64,000 nucleotides of DNA, taken from Jatrophihabitans telluris (lineage in GTDB: Bacteria; Actinomycetota; Actinomycetes; Mycobacteriales; Jatrophihabitantaceae). This document shows, in pieces, positions 10,198 through 19,079 of this stretch. A program made the translations under genes and the position numbers. Under the pieces are notes generated by a model. The model had not been told where the DNA came from. It saw nothing but the letters and a program-made list of their open reading frames with translations, and ran no database searches. Position 1 is the stretch's first letter, and each line of letters opens with the position of its first letter. The stretch covers positions 1,984,001 through 2,048,000 of the forward strand of contig NZ_CP097332.1 in NCBI RefSeq assembly GCF_023516435.1, written 5' to 3'.

Positions 10198-11145
10198 GTG
10201 ACACAGACGCCGGTGGCCCCGACCTCGGTTGCCCCGACCTCGGCTGTCCCGCCGCCCGCCGTCCGGCGCAGCTCGATGTCCAGCCTCCGGGCCTACATCG
10301 CGCTCACCAAGCCCCGGATCATCGAGCTGCTGCTGGTGACCACGCTACCGGCGATGATCCTTGCCGCGAAGGGACTGCCGCCGCTGTCGTTGGTGATCAG
10401 CACCCTCGTCGGCGGCACGCTGGCCGCCGGCAGTGCCAACGCTCTCAACTGCTTCGTCGACCGCGACATCGACGCCGTGATGCGCCGCACCGGGCACCGC
10501 CCGCTGGCCCGCCACGAGGTCTCGCCCCGAGCCGCGCTGATCTTCGGCACCGTGCTCGGCATGGTGGCCGTTCTGCTGATGGGCCTCGCGACGAACTGGC
10601 TCGCGGCCGGCCTGACCGCGGCAGCGATCGTGTTCTACGTCGTCGTCTACACGATGCTGCTCAAGCGCCGGACCTCCCAGAACATCGTGTGGGGTGGGGC
10701 CGCGGGCTGTATGCCGGTTCTCATCGGCTGGGCGGCCGTGACCGGCTCCGTGGCCTGGGCGCCGGTCGTCCTGTTCGCCGTGGTCTTCTTCTGGACGCCG
10801 CCGCATTTCTGGGCCTTGGCCATCCGCTACCGCGAGGACTATGCCCGAGCGGGCGTGCCCATGCTGCCCGTCGTGGCGACCCCGATCGCGGTCGCCCGCC
10901 AGATCGTGGCGTACTCGTGGTTGACGGTGGCCAGCTCGCTCGTGTTGTGGCCACTGGCCACCGGCTGGCTCTACCCGATCGTGGCGGGGGTGGCCGGCGG
11001 GGCGCTGATCGTCGAGGCCCAACGGCTGCTGCGAGCGGTGAGCCGCGGCGACGCGGGCAAGCCGATGCGCTTGTTCCACTTCTCCAACAGCTACCTGGCA
11101 TTGCTGTTCGTGGCCGTCGCCGTCGACGTGTTCGTCACCCGCTGA
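10198..11145 (+). CDS. ctaB: Protoheme IX farnesyltransferase (heme O synthase)
   Basis: A 315-aa polytopic membrane prenyltransferase converting heme b to heme o for cytochrome c oxidase. The prenyl-diphosphate/Mg motif [12 protein letters not shown] (residues 87-98) and the start [15 protein letters not shown] are diagnostic. About nine hydrophobic segments follow. The GTG at 10198 is chosen because the upstream open frame has no family character and a -10 box is 6 nt away. It pairs functionally with ctaA at 16219-17199. It ends 50 bp from the convergent gene at 11196. Confidence 0.96.
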   Translation: MTQTPVAPTSVAPTSAVPPPAVRRSSMSSLRAYIALTKPRIIELLLVTTLPAMILAAKGLPPLSLVISTLVGGTLAAGSANALNCFVDRDIDAVMRRTGHRPLARHEVSPRAALIFGTVLGMVAVLLMGLATNWLAAGLTAAAIVFYVVVYTMLLKRRTSQNIVWGGAAGCMPVLIGWAAVTGSVAWAPVVLFAVVFFWTPPHFWALAIRYREDYARAGVPMLPVVATPIAVARQIVAYSWLTVASSLVLWPLATGWLYPIVAGVAGGALIVEAQRLLRAVSRGDAGKPMRLFHFSNSYLALLFVAVAVDVFVTR

Positions 11146-11195
11146 GCCATCGCCTCGGCCGCTGACCGATCAGAGCGAGCTGTCCACGGCCTGGC

Positions 11196-12206
11196 TCAGC
11201 CCGCCGGAATGGCGAACGGGATCGAGACCGCCGTCGCCACCGCGATCGTCCCGCTCGCGGAATCGGTGCTGCCGGAGTAGTGCAGCACCCCGTCCGTCAG
11301 CCCGGCCGGTACCTCGATGACGTCGTCGACCTGGGTCGCGGGATTGCTCGATACGTTGCGGGCCCTGAGCAGCGTGGATGAACCCGGCAGCGTCACTGAC
11401 AAGAGTCCGGCCTCGGCCCCATAGCCCTCCTTGTCACCGGAAAGGCGCACCGTGGCGGCCACATGCAGGAACGCCTTGTCCGGATCGCCGGCATGCGAAC
11501 CGTCCTGTCCCCAGTAGGACAGCTCCACGGCCTTCACCGTGATGAATCCGCTGGTCAACCCGGCCTCACCCTGGCTCGCCTTGACCCGGACGCTGACCGG
11601 TTTCGTGGCGTTCAGCACCACTGTCCGGTGGCTGCGGGTGCACACCTGCGGGTTGGCGGCGTCAGGGGTGCCGTCGAGCAGTGAGATCTTCTGCTTGACC
11701 CCGGAGTCGGTCAGGACCAATGAGACCTGGGCGCTGGACTGGGGCACGGCGGCCACCACGAAGTCCTTCGTCATCACCAGCGGTCCGCGTTCGCTGTCGC
11801 CGACGAGCAGGGACAGATCCGGGGTGAGCTGGTTCGTCTCACCGGCTATCGGCTCGACCTTGAAGGCAATCAGCCGGCGACCGGCCGGCGCGGAACGGGA
11901 CTGCGCGCCCAGGCCATAGGCGTCGACGAATCCGTAGGACAGCAGACGCACCCCGGCGCTGCGCCCGATGGCCACAGCGTCGGACGGTGCCGGGCGGATG
12001 GTGCCCTGGACCGCGGCGGACTTGGTCAGGACGTCGCCGACTGCGGGCGGAGGGCCGGAGTGCGAGTGTCCGGACAGCGTCGATCCGTTGCCGACGACGT
12101 GCCATCCCGCGGTCGCCAGGACGGCGATGACGGCGACTCCCAGGACGCGTAGGAGCAGCCGGGGTTTGGCCGGAGCCCGCCGCGTACCGCCCTTGCTGCG
12201 CCGCAC
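11196..12206 (-). CDS. Membrane-anchored exported protein of unknown function
   Basis: A 336-aa protein with a basic N-terminus (RRSKGGTRRAPAKPR), one membrane helix or uncleaved signal at about residues 17-37, and a roughly 290-residue extracytoplasmic part rich in beta-prone segments. Several repeated small modules are visible (SYGFVDAYGLG, SYWGQDGSHAGD, VLHYSGSTDSASG), suggesting Ig-like folds, but I recognise no family. The GTG at 12206 has a strong GAGGAGG ribosome-binding site. It is divergent from the ATP-grasp gene and convergent with ctaB. Only one cysteine (PQVCTRS) is seen. Function unknown. Confidence 0.8.
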   Translation of the reverse strand: MRRSKGGTRRAPAKPRLLLRVLGVAVIAVLATAGWHVVGNGSTLSGHSHSGPPPAVGDVLTKSAAVQGTIRPAPSDAVAIGRSAGVRLLSYGFVDAYGLGAQSRSAPAGRRLIAFKVEPIAGETNQLTPDLSLLVGDSERGPLVMTKDFVVAAVPQSSAQVSLVLTDSGVKQKISLLDGTPDAANPQVCTRSHRTVVLNATKPVSVRVKASQGEAGLTSGFITVKAVELSYWGQDGSHAGDPDKAFLHVAATVRLSGDKEGYGAEAGLLSVTLPGSSTLLRARNVSSNPATQVDDVIEVPAGLTDGVLHYSGSTDSASGTIAVATAVSIPFAIPAG

Positions 12207-12338
12207 GTCGCCTCCTCGCTCCCGCTACCGTCGCCGACCCACCGCCGTCGAACCCGCTCACGAGGGTAGGGGTACCGGCTGTGGCGAGCAGGAGGTCCCC
12301 GTCCCGGGTCGGAGAGAGGTCACATCACCGATCGCCCG

Positions 12339-12344
12339 TAGCAT
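12339..12344 (+). promoter_or_regulatory. -10 box of leaderless ATP-grasp operon
   Basis: TAGCAT lies 7 nt before the GTG at 12352, predicting a leaderless mRNA for the three-gene ATP-grasp/DUF445/LmeA-like operon. It also supports GTG 12352 as the start over the much longer open frame that begins at 11968. Confidence 0.5.
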
Positions 12345-12351
12345 TCGGCGG

Positions 12352-13236
12352 GTGACTGGCCACATCTGCATCGCAACCTGTGACGAGCTGCTGCCGGACG
12401 GACATGAAGGCGACTTCCCGCTCATCGCCGCCCTGACCGAACGCGGCCTCGAGGTCAGCGTGGCCTCCTGGTCGGACCCGACCGTGGACTGGGACGACTT
12501 CGACCTGACCGTGATCCGATCGACCTGGGACTACACGGCGCGGCGCGAGGACTTCCTGAGCTGGCTGCGCCGGGTGCCGAACCTGCACAATCCCGCGTCG
12601 GTGGTGGTGCCCAACACGGACAAGCGTTACCTCGCCGAGCTCATAGCGGCAGGGCTGCCGGTGGTCCCGACGACCTTCGCCGACCCCGGGGAACCCGTCA
12701 CCTTCCCCACCGTGGGTCAGTTCGTGGTCAAGCCGTCGGTCGGCGCCGGCTCGCGTGGTGCCGGCCGCTTCGACGCGTCCGGGCCCGGCGAACTCGACCG
12801 AGCCGCCGCGCATGCCGCAGCGCTGCACGCCGAGGGTCGCACCGTGCTGGTCCAGCCCTATCTGAGCGCGGTGGACACCGAAGGCGAGACGGCCCAGATC
12901 TTCATCGACGGCACGTTCAGCCACGCGATCCGTAAGGGTCGGATGCTGGCCGAGGGAGCCGGCTTCGCCGCGGACGCACCCGGGCTGTTCATCGAGGAGA
13001 ACATCAGCGCACGGGTGCCGGGGGAGCAGGAACGCATCGCCGCGGACCGGATTCTGGCCCACCTCGCGGCGTCCCGGCCGCTGCTGTATGCCCGCATCGA
13101 TCTGCTTCCCGGCCCGGACGGCCCGTTGCTGGTCGAGGCTGAGCTGACCGAACCGTCGCTGTTCTTCGAGTTCGCGCCGGAGGCCGCCGACGTCATGGCG
13201 GACGTGATCGTGGCGCGGGCAGGCGCTGCCGGGTGA
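12352..13236 (+). CDS. ATP-grasp domain protein
   Basis: A 294-aa soluble protein of the ATP-grasp ligase superfamily (RimK / DcsG-like branch), which couples ATP hydrolysis to carboxylate-amine ligation through an acyl phosphate. Seen are an N-terminal pre-ATP-grasp fold (ICIATCDELLPDGHEGDFPL), VVKPSVGAGSRGAGRF as the ATP-binding lysine loop, VLVQPYL, and the metal-binding end YARIDLLPG...LLVEAELTEPSLFFE. The substrate cannot be inferred. Start chosen at the leaderless GTG. The next gene overlaps it by 4 bp (GTGA). Confidence 0.85.
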   Translation: MTGHICIATCDELLPDGHEGDFPLIAALTERGLEVSVASWSDPTVDWDDFDLTVIRSTWDYTARREDFLSWLRRVPNLHNPASVVVPNTDKRYLAELIAAGLPVVPTTFADPGEPVTFPTVGQFVVKPSVGAGSRGAGRFDASGPGELDRAAAHAAALHAEGRTVLVQPYLSAVDTEGETAQIFIDGTFSHAIRKGRMLAEGAGFAADAPGLFIEENISARVPGEQERIAADRILAHLAASRPLLYARIDLLPGPDGPLLVEAELTEPSLFFEFAPEAADVMADVIVARAGAAG

Positions 13237-14510
13237 GTGCACCTGCGATGCCGCAGACCAACGATCTCGATGCGGACAGCGCCGCGGTCAAGATCGCCGC
13301 GCTGCGCCGGATGAAACTCCTCGCCGCCGGTGGGCTGGTGCTCGCCGCGATCGTGTTCGTCGTCTGCTCCGTGCTCGGCGACGACCACGGCGCGTGGCCG
13401 TACGTGAAGGCCACTAGCGAGGCGGCAATGGTCGGCGGCCTGGCCGACTGGTTCGCGGTGACGGCGTTGTTCCGGCATCCGCTCGGGCTGCCGATTCCGC
13501 ACACGGCGATCATTCCGCGCAAAAAGGACCAGATCGGAGCCAGCCTCGGCGACTTCGTCAGCGAGAACTTTCTCACTCCGGAGGTGGTTGGTCCGCGGGT
13601 GCTCGCGGCCCAGATCCCCTTTCGTATAGGGCAGTTCCTGGCCGAACCGGGACGGGCGGACAAGCTCGCCGGTGAACTGAGTGCGCTGCTCGTCGCCGCG
13701 GACACCGTGCTCTCGGACGCCGACATCCGTGCGGCGGTCGAGACGTTCGCGGAGGCTCAGCTGCGTCGCCTGCCGGCCGCACCGGTGATGGCTCGCGTCC
13801 TGGAGCTCGCCGTCGAGGGCAACCAGCACCAGATCCTGCTCGGCCATGGCCTGCACGGACTGGGGCGATTCCTGGCCGACAACCGGGACGTCTTTCGCCA
13901 GCGAGTGGCCGACGAGTCGCCGGACTGGGTTCCGGAATGGGTGGACGAGCGGCTGTTCAACAAGCTCTTCACCAGTGTGCAGACATTCCTGGCCGACGTG
14001 GCCGACAATCCCGACCACGCGTTGCGCCTGCAGTTCGACCAGCAGCTGAGGGACTACGCGGTGCGGCTGCGAACCGATCCCCAGGCCGCGGCGGCCGTGG
14101 AGGGCTGGAAGGACGAGGTGCTCGACCATCCCGCCGTTCGAAACGCCCTCGCCTCGCTGTGGCTGCCGCTGAAACAGGCGCTGTTCACCGCCGCCGCCGA
14201 CCCCGATTCCGAGCTGCGCCGGGTCGTCTCCTCGGTCATCCGGCAGACCGGGACCGCCCTGCGGGACGACCCGGCTCTGCGAGCCAAATGTGACGCGTGG
14301 ACGCTGGCCATGATGGGCCACGTGCTCGCTCACTATTCCGGGGAGATCACCGGTGTCATCACCCACACGGTGCAGCGGTGGGATGCCGAGTCGACCTCGC
14401 GCCGGCTGGAACTGCAGGTCGGGCGGGATCTGCAGTTCATCCGCATCAACGGCACCGTGGTGGGATCGATCGTCGGTCTTGCCATCTACTCGATCGGCAG
14501 GTTCCTGTGA
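13233..14510 (+). CDS. DUF445 family membrane protein
   Basis: A 425-aa protein with membrane helices near both ends (about residues 27-47 and 402-423) and a long helical middle. It contains the DUF445 start of the conserved region, MVGGLADWFAVTALFRHPLG, followed by PIPHTAIIPRKKDQIG. The family is widespread and uncharacterised, possibly envelope-associated. It begins with GTG overlapping the ATP-grasp stop by 4 bp and overlaps the next gene by 4 bp, so the three are translationally coupled. Confidence 0.88.
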   Translation: MSAPAMPQTNDLDADSAAVKIAALRRMKLLAAGGLVLAAIVFVVCSVLGDDHGAWPYVKATSEAAMVGGLADWFAVTALFRHPLGLPIPHTAIIPRKKDQIGASLGDFVSENFLTPEVVGPRVLAAQIPFRIGQFLAEPGRADKLAGELSALLVAADTVLSDADIRAAVETFAEAQLRRLPAAPVMARVLELAVEGNQHQILLGHGLHGLGRFLADNRDVFRQRVADESPDWVPEWVDERLFNKLFTSVQTFLADVADNPDHALRLQFDQQLRDYAVRLRTDPQAAAAVEGWKDEVLDHPAVRNALASLWLPLKQALFTAAADPDSELRRVVSSVIRQTGTALRDDPALRAKCDAWTLAMMGHVLAHYSGEITGVITHTVQRWDAESTSRRLELQVGRDLQFIRINGTVVGSIVGLAIYSIGRFL

Positions 14511-15250
14511 GCAGTTCCTCCGCCCGTCCCAGCCGGCGTCCCCGGCGGCGTCGACGCGGGCCACTCGGCCTGCTCATCAGCCTGGCGATTCTGGCGATCA
14601 TCGTCGTCGGTGCCGACCGGATCGCCTGCCGGATTGCCGAACGGCAGATCGCCGACAGGTTCCAGTCCAGCCAGCACCTGAGTTCACGTCCCTCAGTGAC
14701 CATTGAGGGAATCCCGTTCCTGACCCAGCTGGCGCGCCGAAGGCTCACCGACGTGCGTATCTCGGCGGACGGACTGCCGTTGAGCAGTTCCGGCCGTACG
14801 CTGCGGATCACCCATCTCGACGCCCGGCTCCGTGACGTGCGGCCTTCATCGGACCTGTTCTCGGCGACTCCGTCGGTCACCGCCTCCCGGGCCACCGGCA
14901 GCCTGTACGTCAGCTACGCGGACCTGTCCAAGGCGGCGGGGGTGAGTCTGAGTTTCGGCCAGGCCGGCCGCATCAAAGCCAGCAAGTCCGCTGCTGCCGC
15001 CGGTGTGACGGTCGGTGCGTCCCTGCTGGCCAAGCCGGTGCTCGAGGGCAACAGCATCCGATTCACCCAGCTGAGTGCGATTGTCGGCAACGTCGAGATC
15101 CCGGCGGCAGCGCTGAAAGCCGTCTCGAGCCAGTTGAACCAGAACGTGCCGCTGGACGGACTACCCGCGGGCCTGCACGTGAAGAACCTCACCGTCGCTG
15201 CCGACGGTGTCCACGCCGACCTTGCGGGCAAGAACCTGCAGGTCAGCTGA
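14507..15250 (+). CDS. DUF2993 / LmeA-like phospholipid-binding protein
   Basis: A 247-aa protein with a very basic N-terminus, a membrane anchor at about residues 20-38, and an extracytoplasmic domain beginning RIAERQIADRFQ with the DUF2993 wording PSVTIEGIPFLTQLARRRL. The mycobacterial relative LmeA acts in lipomannan elongation; here an envelope lipid-binding role is inference. The GTG at 14507 overlaps the DUF445 stop (GTGA). Its 3' end overlaps the convergent LLM oxidoreductase by 8 bp. Confidence 0.85.
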   Translation: MSSSSARPSRRPRRRRRGPLGLLISLAILAIIVVGADRIACRIAERQIADRFQSSQHLSSRPSVTIEGIPFLTQLARRRLTDVRISADGLPLSSSGRTLRITHLDARLRDVRPSSDLFSATPSVTASRATGSLYVSYADLSKAAGVSLSFGQAGRIKASKSAAAAGVTVGASLLAKPVLEGNSIRFTQLSAIVGNVEIPAAALKAVSSQLNQNVPLDGLPAGLHVKNLTVAADGVHADLAGKNLQVS

Positions 15251-16247
15251 CCGATCCGACCGGCTGGCTCAGCTGGGCGACGCGGCGGTAGGAGTCGAGC
15301 CGGTCCTGCAGGTCATAGATCTGGCTGGTGACCATCAGCTCGTCCACTCCGGTGCGCTCGACGAGGGCCGACAAGGCGGCGTCCACCGTCTCCGGTGAGC
15401 CGATGGCTTGTCCGAACCGCCGCTCGGCGACGAAGTCCTGTTCGGCGGCGGTGAACTCATAGGCCGCCGCTTCGTCAACCGTCGGCAGCGGAATCGGCCG
15501 ACCTGTCCGCAGACGCAGGAACGACAACCACCCGGGCCGCGCCAGTCGGTTCGCCTGCTCGTCGGTCTCCGCGCAGGTGACGTTGACCGCGATCATGCTG
15601 TGTGGTTCGTCCAGCCACTGGGACGGGCGGAACGAGCGCCGGTAGAGCTCGAGCGCGGGTTCGGTATTGGCGGCTGAGAAGTGATGGGCGAAGGAGAAGG
15701 GCAGGCCGAGGATGCCCGCCAGCTGCGCGCTGAAGCCGGAGGAGCCGAGCAGCCACACCTCGGGCGGCTCGGTCGCGGTCGGAACGGCGGCCAGCCGGTC
15801 GGGGTCGCCGGCCAGCATTCCCATCAGCTCCGCCAACTCGCTCGGGAAGTCCTCTGCCGACAGCCCTTCCACCGTCCGGCGCAAGGCCAGGGCGGTGCGC
15901 TGGTCGGTTCCCGGGGCGCGTCCGATGCCCAGATCGATCCGGCCTGGATTCAACGCGGCCAGGGTGCCGAACTGCTCGGCCACCACCAGCGGGGCGTGGT
16001 TGGGAAGCATCACGCCGCCGCTGCCCAGCCGGATCGTCGTCGTGTTCGCGGCCAGATGAGCGATCAACACCGCGGGAGAGGACGAGGCGATGGCAGGCAT
16101 GTTGTGGTGCTCGGCGACCCAGAACCGGCGGTAACCCCACCGCTCGGCGTGCCGGGCCAGTTCGGTGGTGTAGGTCAAGGCTTGGGTGGTGTCCCGTCGT
16201 GAGGACACCGGGGCGAGTTCAAGAACGGAGAGCGGGAGGTTCTTCAC
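15243..16247 (-). CDS. LLM class flavin-dependent oxidoreductase
   Basis: A 334-aa luciferase-like monooxygenase-fold protein of the MsnO8-type group, expected to use F420 or FMN. Diagnostic text is LSVLELAPV near the N-terminus, WVAEHHNMP (about residue 46), SGGVMLPNHAPL, and GRIDLGIGRAPGTD. The substrate is unknown. The GTG at 16247 with GAGGCAGG upstream is chosen; the longer open frame is antisense-like sequence in ctaA. It overlaps the end of ctaA by 29 bp on the same strand, so it is the last gene of the ABC-ctaA operon. Confidence 0.88.
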   Translation of the reverse strand: MKNLPLSVLELAPVSSRRDTTQALTYTTELARHAERWGYRRFWVAEHHNMPAIASSSPAVLIAHLAANTTTIRLGSGGVMLPNHAPLVVAEQFGTLAALNPGRIDLGIGRAPGTDQRTALALRRTVEGLSAEDFPSELAELMGMLAGDPDRLAAVPTATEPPEVWLLGSSGFSAQLAGILGLPFSFAHHFSAANTEPALELYRRSFRPSQWLDEPHSMIAVNVTCAETDEQANRLARPGWLSFLRLRTGRPIPLPTVDEAAAYEFTAAEQDFVAERRFGQAIGSPETVDAALSALVERTGVDELMVTSQIYDLQDRLDSYRRVAQLSQPVGSVS

Positions 16248-17199
16248 CCTGCCTCGAACGCCGTACGGGCCGGGGTTCTTCCGCTGTCGGGCCCGAGTTC
16301 GCGCCGCGGTGAACTCCCAGCACACGCAGCCGGACTCCGATGACCGCGATCCAGAGCAGACAGGCCCCGAGCATGTGCAGCCCGACCAGGCCGGCCGGCA
16401 CGCCGGTGAAGTACTGGGCGTACCCGATCGCGGCCTGGGCAGCCTCCACGGCCAGCAGGATCCACACGGCGCGGCGGACCGCGCGGCCCGCGCCAACGGC
16501 GTAGACGAGGGCGAGCATGCCCAGGCTGAGTCCGACCAGCACCATGACCAGATCGGCGTGCAGCTGGCTCATCGAGGCCACATTGAGCCCGTTGCGGTGC
16601 ACCCGGCCGGAGGCGTTCTTGTCCCCGGGATGGGGGCCGGCGCCCGTGACGACGGTGCCCGCGATCAGGACCGCCGCGCCGGCCAGCACCAGCGCCTGGG
16701 CGAGCCGGCCGACCACCGGGTTCAGCGGTACCGCCGGAGCGGGCCAGGCCGCCAGCCGCGCGTACAGGACCAGGGCGATCGCGATGATCACGATCGAGAT
16801 CAGGAAGTGCAGCGAGACCACCCAGGGATTCAGCTGTGTCTTCACGCTGATCCCGCCGACCACCGCCTGCGCCGGAATGATCCCGAGCGCCCACGCCGCC
16901 AGAGCGCGCTCCGTGTGCTGCCGGAGCGCGGCCACGAGGGTCAGAACAGCCACTACGCCCAGGACGAAGGTCAGTTGCCTGTTGGTGAACTCGATGATCC
17001 CGTGCAGCGCGTACGCCTTCGTCGGCACCAGGGAGCTGTCGGTGCACGAGGGCCAGGTCGGGCAGCCCAGTCCGGAACCGGTGAGCCGAACCGCGCCCCC
17101 GGTGACGACGATGACCACGTTGGCGATGACCGAGGCCAGCGCCAGGCGCCGCAGGACCGTCGGACGATCCAGCCAGCCGAGAAGGCGGTTCCGGATCAT
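16219..17199 (-). CDS. ctaA: Heme A synthase (COX15/CtaA)
   Basis: A 326-aa polytopic membrane enzyme oxidising heme o to heme a. It carries the family signature GGAVRLTGSGLGCPTWPSC (near residue 30), the histidine and glutamate helix ALHGIIEFTNRQLTF, and further heme-ligand helices with LHFLIS, HADLVMV and LHMLGACLLW. About eight membrane helices are visible. The ATG at 17199 overlaps the ABC permease stop by 4 bp (ATGA); an ATG at 17205 is an alternative. Function pairs with ctaB, although the two genes sit in separate operons. Confidence 0.93.
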   Translation of the reverse strand: MIRNRLLGWLDRPTVLRRLALASVIANVVIVVTGGAVRLTGSGLGCPTWPSCTDSSLVPTKAYALHGIIEFTNRQLTFVLGVVAVLTLVAALRQHTERALAAWALGIIPAQAVVGGISVKTQLNPWVVSLHFLISIVIIAIALVLYARLAAWPAPAVPLNPVVGRLAQALVLAGAAVLIAGTVVTGAGPHPGDKNASGRVHRNGLNVASMSQLHADLVMVLVGLSLGMLALVYAVGAGRAVRRAVWILLAVEAAQAAIGYAQYFTGVPAGLVGLHMLGACLLWIAVIGVRLRVLGVHRGANSGPTAEEPRPVRRSRQGEEPPALRS

Positions 17200-17963
17200 T
17201 CCCATCTGAACCACCGGGCAGCGGCGGGCAGCGCGAGTAGCGCCCACAACGCCAGGGTCGCCAGGGACAGGCCGATACCGAGGCCGGCCGAGCTCGCCGG
17301 ACCTTGCAGCACCCGGTGCAGTCCGCCCGACAGGGCCGCCGAGGGGAGGAAGCGCAGCACGTCCTGCGCCGCGCCGTACCGGTTGAGCGGAATGGCGATG
17401 CCGCCGGCGAAAAGCAGAACCAACCAGGCGAGGTTGGCCGCGGCCAGGGTGACCTCGGCCCGCACGGTGCCCGCGAGCAGCAGGCCGAGTCCGCCGAAGG
17501 CGAACGTGCCGACAACCAGCAGGGCCGCCGCCAGGAACGGGTCGCCGTGCGGGTGCCAACCGAGGACGAAGCCGAAGCCGCAGATGAGGCCGGACTGCAG
17601 CACTTGCAGGATCAGGACCGCGCAGGTCTTGCCGAGGAGCAGGATTCGGCGGGGCAGCGCTGTGGCTCCCAACCGCTTGAGCACCGCGTACTTGCGTTCG
17701 AAACCGGTGCCGATGGCCAGGCCGGTGAAGGACGCGCTCATCACGGCCAGCGCCAGCACCGAAGGCACCACGAAGTCGATGCGCCGCCCGTCGAGGGAGT
17801 AGAGCATCGGCAGGTTGAAGAAGAACTCCAGCAACAGCGGGATGATCAAGGTCAACCCGACCTGCTCGCCGTTGCGTAGGAGCAGCTTGAGTTCCATGCC
17901 GGTTTGAGCACGCAGCATCCGGCCGGTCGGCGCGATGCCCGGCGCAGGGACGAAGCTCGTCAC
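17196..17963 (-). CDS. ABC transporter permease (ABC-2 type)
   Basis: A 255-aa integral membrane subunit with six hydrophobic segments and the ABC-2 style loop FERKYAVLKRLGATALPR (about residues 89-106). It belongs with the ATPase upstream, overlapping its stop by 4 bp (GTGA), and overlaps ctaA by 4 bp downstream. The substrate is unknown. The same ABC pair next to ctaA occurs in mycobacteria (my recollection: Rv1456c-Rv1458c), which suggests a link to cytochrome oxidase or heme biology. Confidence 0.88.
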   Translation of the reverse strand: MTSFVPAPGIAPTGRMLRAQTGMELKLLLRNGEQVGLTLIIPLLLEFFFNLPMLYSLDGRRIDFVVPSVLALAVMSASFTGLAIGTGFERKYAVLKRLGATALPRRILLLGKTCAVLILQVLQSGLICGFGFVLGWHPHGDPFLAAALLVVGTFAFGGLGLLLAGTVRAEVTLAAANLAWLVLLFAGGIAIPLNRYGAAQDVLRFLPSAALSGGLHRVLQGPASSAGLGIGLSLATLALWALLALPAAARWFRWE

Positions 17964-18946
17964 CGGATCACCCGGGTTCGCCGGCTGAGCTCATCGGCGG
18001 GGCCGCCGTCGGCCGAACCGGGAGGCGCACCGGTCGCCAGCTCGGCGGTCAATGCCAGGAAAACGTCTTCCAGGCGGCGCCGCTCCACCGTCAATCCTTC
18101 GGCGAGCACGTTCTCCCGCGCGCACCACGCGGTCACTGCGGCCAGCAGCTGAGGCGTCACCGGGGCCGCGACCAGGTACTGCCCGGCTGTCTCCTCACGA
18201 ACCTCGGCCGGCGTGGCCAGATAGGCCCGGAGGCCGGCCACGTCCAGGCCGGGACGGGCCGAGAACCGGATCTTGCCGGCTGAGTCGGCATGGGTGAGTT
18301 CGGCGGGGCTGCCGTGCGCGACGATCTGGCCGGCATGCAGCACGACCACATCGTCGGCAAGCCCCTCGGCCTCATCCAGATAGTGCGTGGTCAGCACGAT
18401 GCCGACGCCGTCGCCGCGCAGCCGGCGGATCAGTTCCCAGGTCGTCCGCCGGGCCTGTGGGTCCATGCCCGTGGTCGGCTCGTCGAGGAAGAGCAGCTCG
18501 GGACGGCCGACGAGGGCCATGGCCAGCGACAATCGCTGCTGCTGCCCGCCGGAGAGCCGCTTCACAGGCCGGTCGGCGGCATCGGACAGTCCGACTACGG
18601 CGAGCAGTTCGTCCACGGGCAGCGGGTCGGCGGCGTAGGCGGCGAACAGCGCGAGCATCTCCCGAGCCTTGGCTCCGGTGTAGCCGCCCACCCCGTCCTG
18701 CAGCATCACCCCGACCCGAGGACGTAGCGAGGCCGTGGCAGGGTGCTGGCCGAGGACCCGGACCACACCCGAGTCGGCGGTGCGGAAGCCTTCGCAGATC
18801 TCGATCGTCGTCGTCTTGCCGGCGCCGTTGGTTCCCAGCAACGCCAGGAGCTGGCCGCGCTCGACCGAGAAGGAGATGTCGTCCACGGCGCGATGCGATC
18901 CGTAGCTCTTGACGAGCTCGAAGACCTCGACGGCGGGAGACGACAC
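17960..18946 (-). CDS. ABC transporter ATP-binding protein
   Basis: A 328-aa cytosolic ATPase of the ABC-2 (daunorubicin/CcmA-like) class. Walker A is GTNGAGKTTT, the signature LSGGQQQRLSLAMAL, Walker B LLFLDEPTTGMD, and the switch LTTHYLDEAE. A C-terminal extension of roughly 100 residues (from about 230) is typical of drug-export-type ATPases. The start at GTG 18946 (VSSPAVEVFELVKSYG) follows a TACACT box by 6 nt, so the mRNA is leaderless. It is the first gene of the ATPase-permease-ctaA-LLM operon. Confidence 0.92.
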   Translation of the reverse strand: MSSPAVEVFELVKSYGSHRAVDDISFSVERGQLLALLGTNGAGKTTTIEICEGFRTADSGVVRVLGQHPATASLRPRVGVMLQDGVGGYTGAKAREMLALFAAYAADPLPVDELLAVVGLSDAADRPVKRLSGGQQQRLSLAMALVGRPELLFLDEPTTGMDPQARRTTWELIRRLRGDGVGIVLTTHYLDEAEGLADDVVVLHAGQIVAHGSPAELTHADSAGKIRFSARPGLDVAGLRAYLATPAEVREETAGQYLVAAPVTPQLLAAVTAWCARENVLAEGLTVERRRLEDVFLALTAELATGAPPGSADGGPADELSRRTRVIR

Positions 18947-18952
18947 GGATCG

Positions 18953-18958
18953 AGTGTA
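18953..18958 (-). promoter_or_regulatory. -10 box of leaderless ABC-ctaA operon
   Basis: On the minus strand TACACT stands 6 nt before the GTG at 18946. This fixes the start of the ATPase and implies a leaderless four-gene transcript. Confidence 0.5.
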
Positions 18959-18988
18959 GGTAGGGCCGTCGCCTCGCCCGCCGATGCC

Positions 18989-19064
18989 CGGCCCGCGGAG
19001 TGGTCCCGCCCACCGCCTGCGGCCGATCGCGCGTCGACCGGACACCCGCAGGCAGCGCGGGCCG
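18989..19064 (-). terminator. Nested inverted repeats downstream of the PlsC-type gene
   Basis: Outer arms CGGCCCGCG (18989-18997) and CGCGGGCCG (19056-19064) and inner arms GCCTGCGG (19015-19022) and CCGCAGGC (19046-19053) are perfect complements in nested order. They begin 16 bp after the acyltransferase stop. No U tract follows. A structured 3' end or terminator separating it from the ABC promoter is the likely role. Confidence 0.4.
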
Positions 19065-19079
19065 CGGGGCGTCGTCGGT

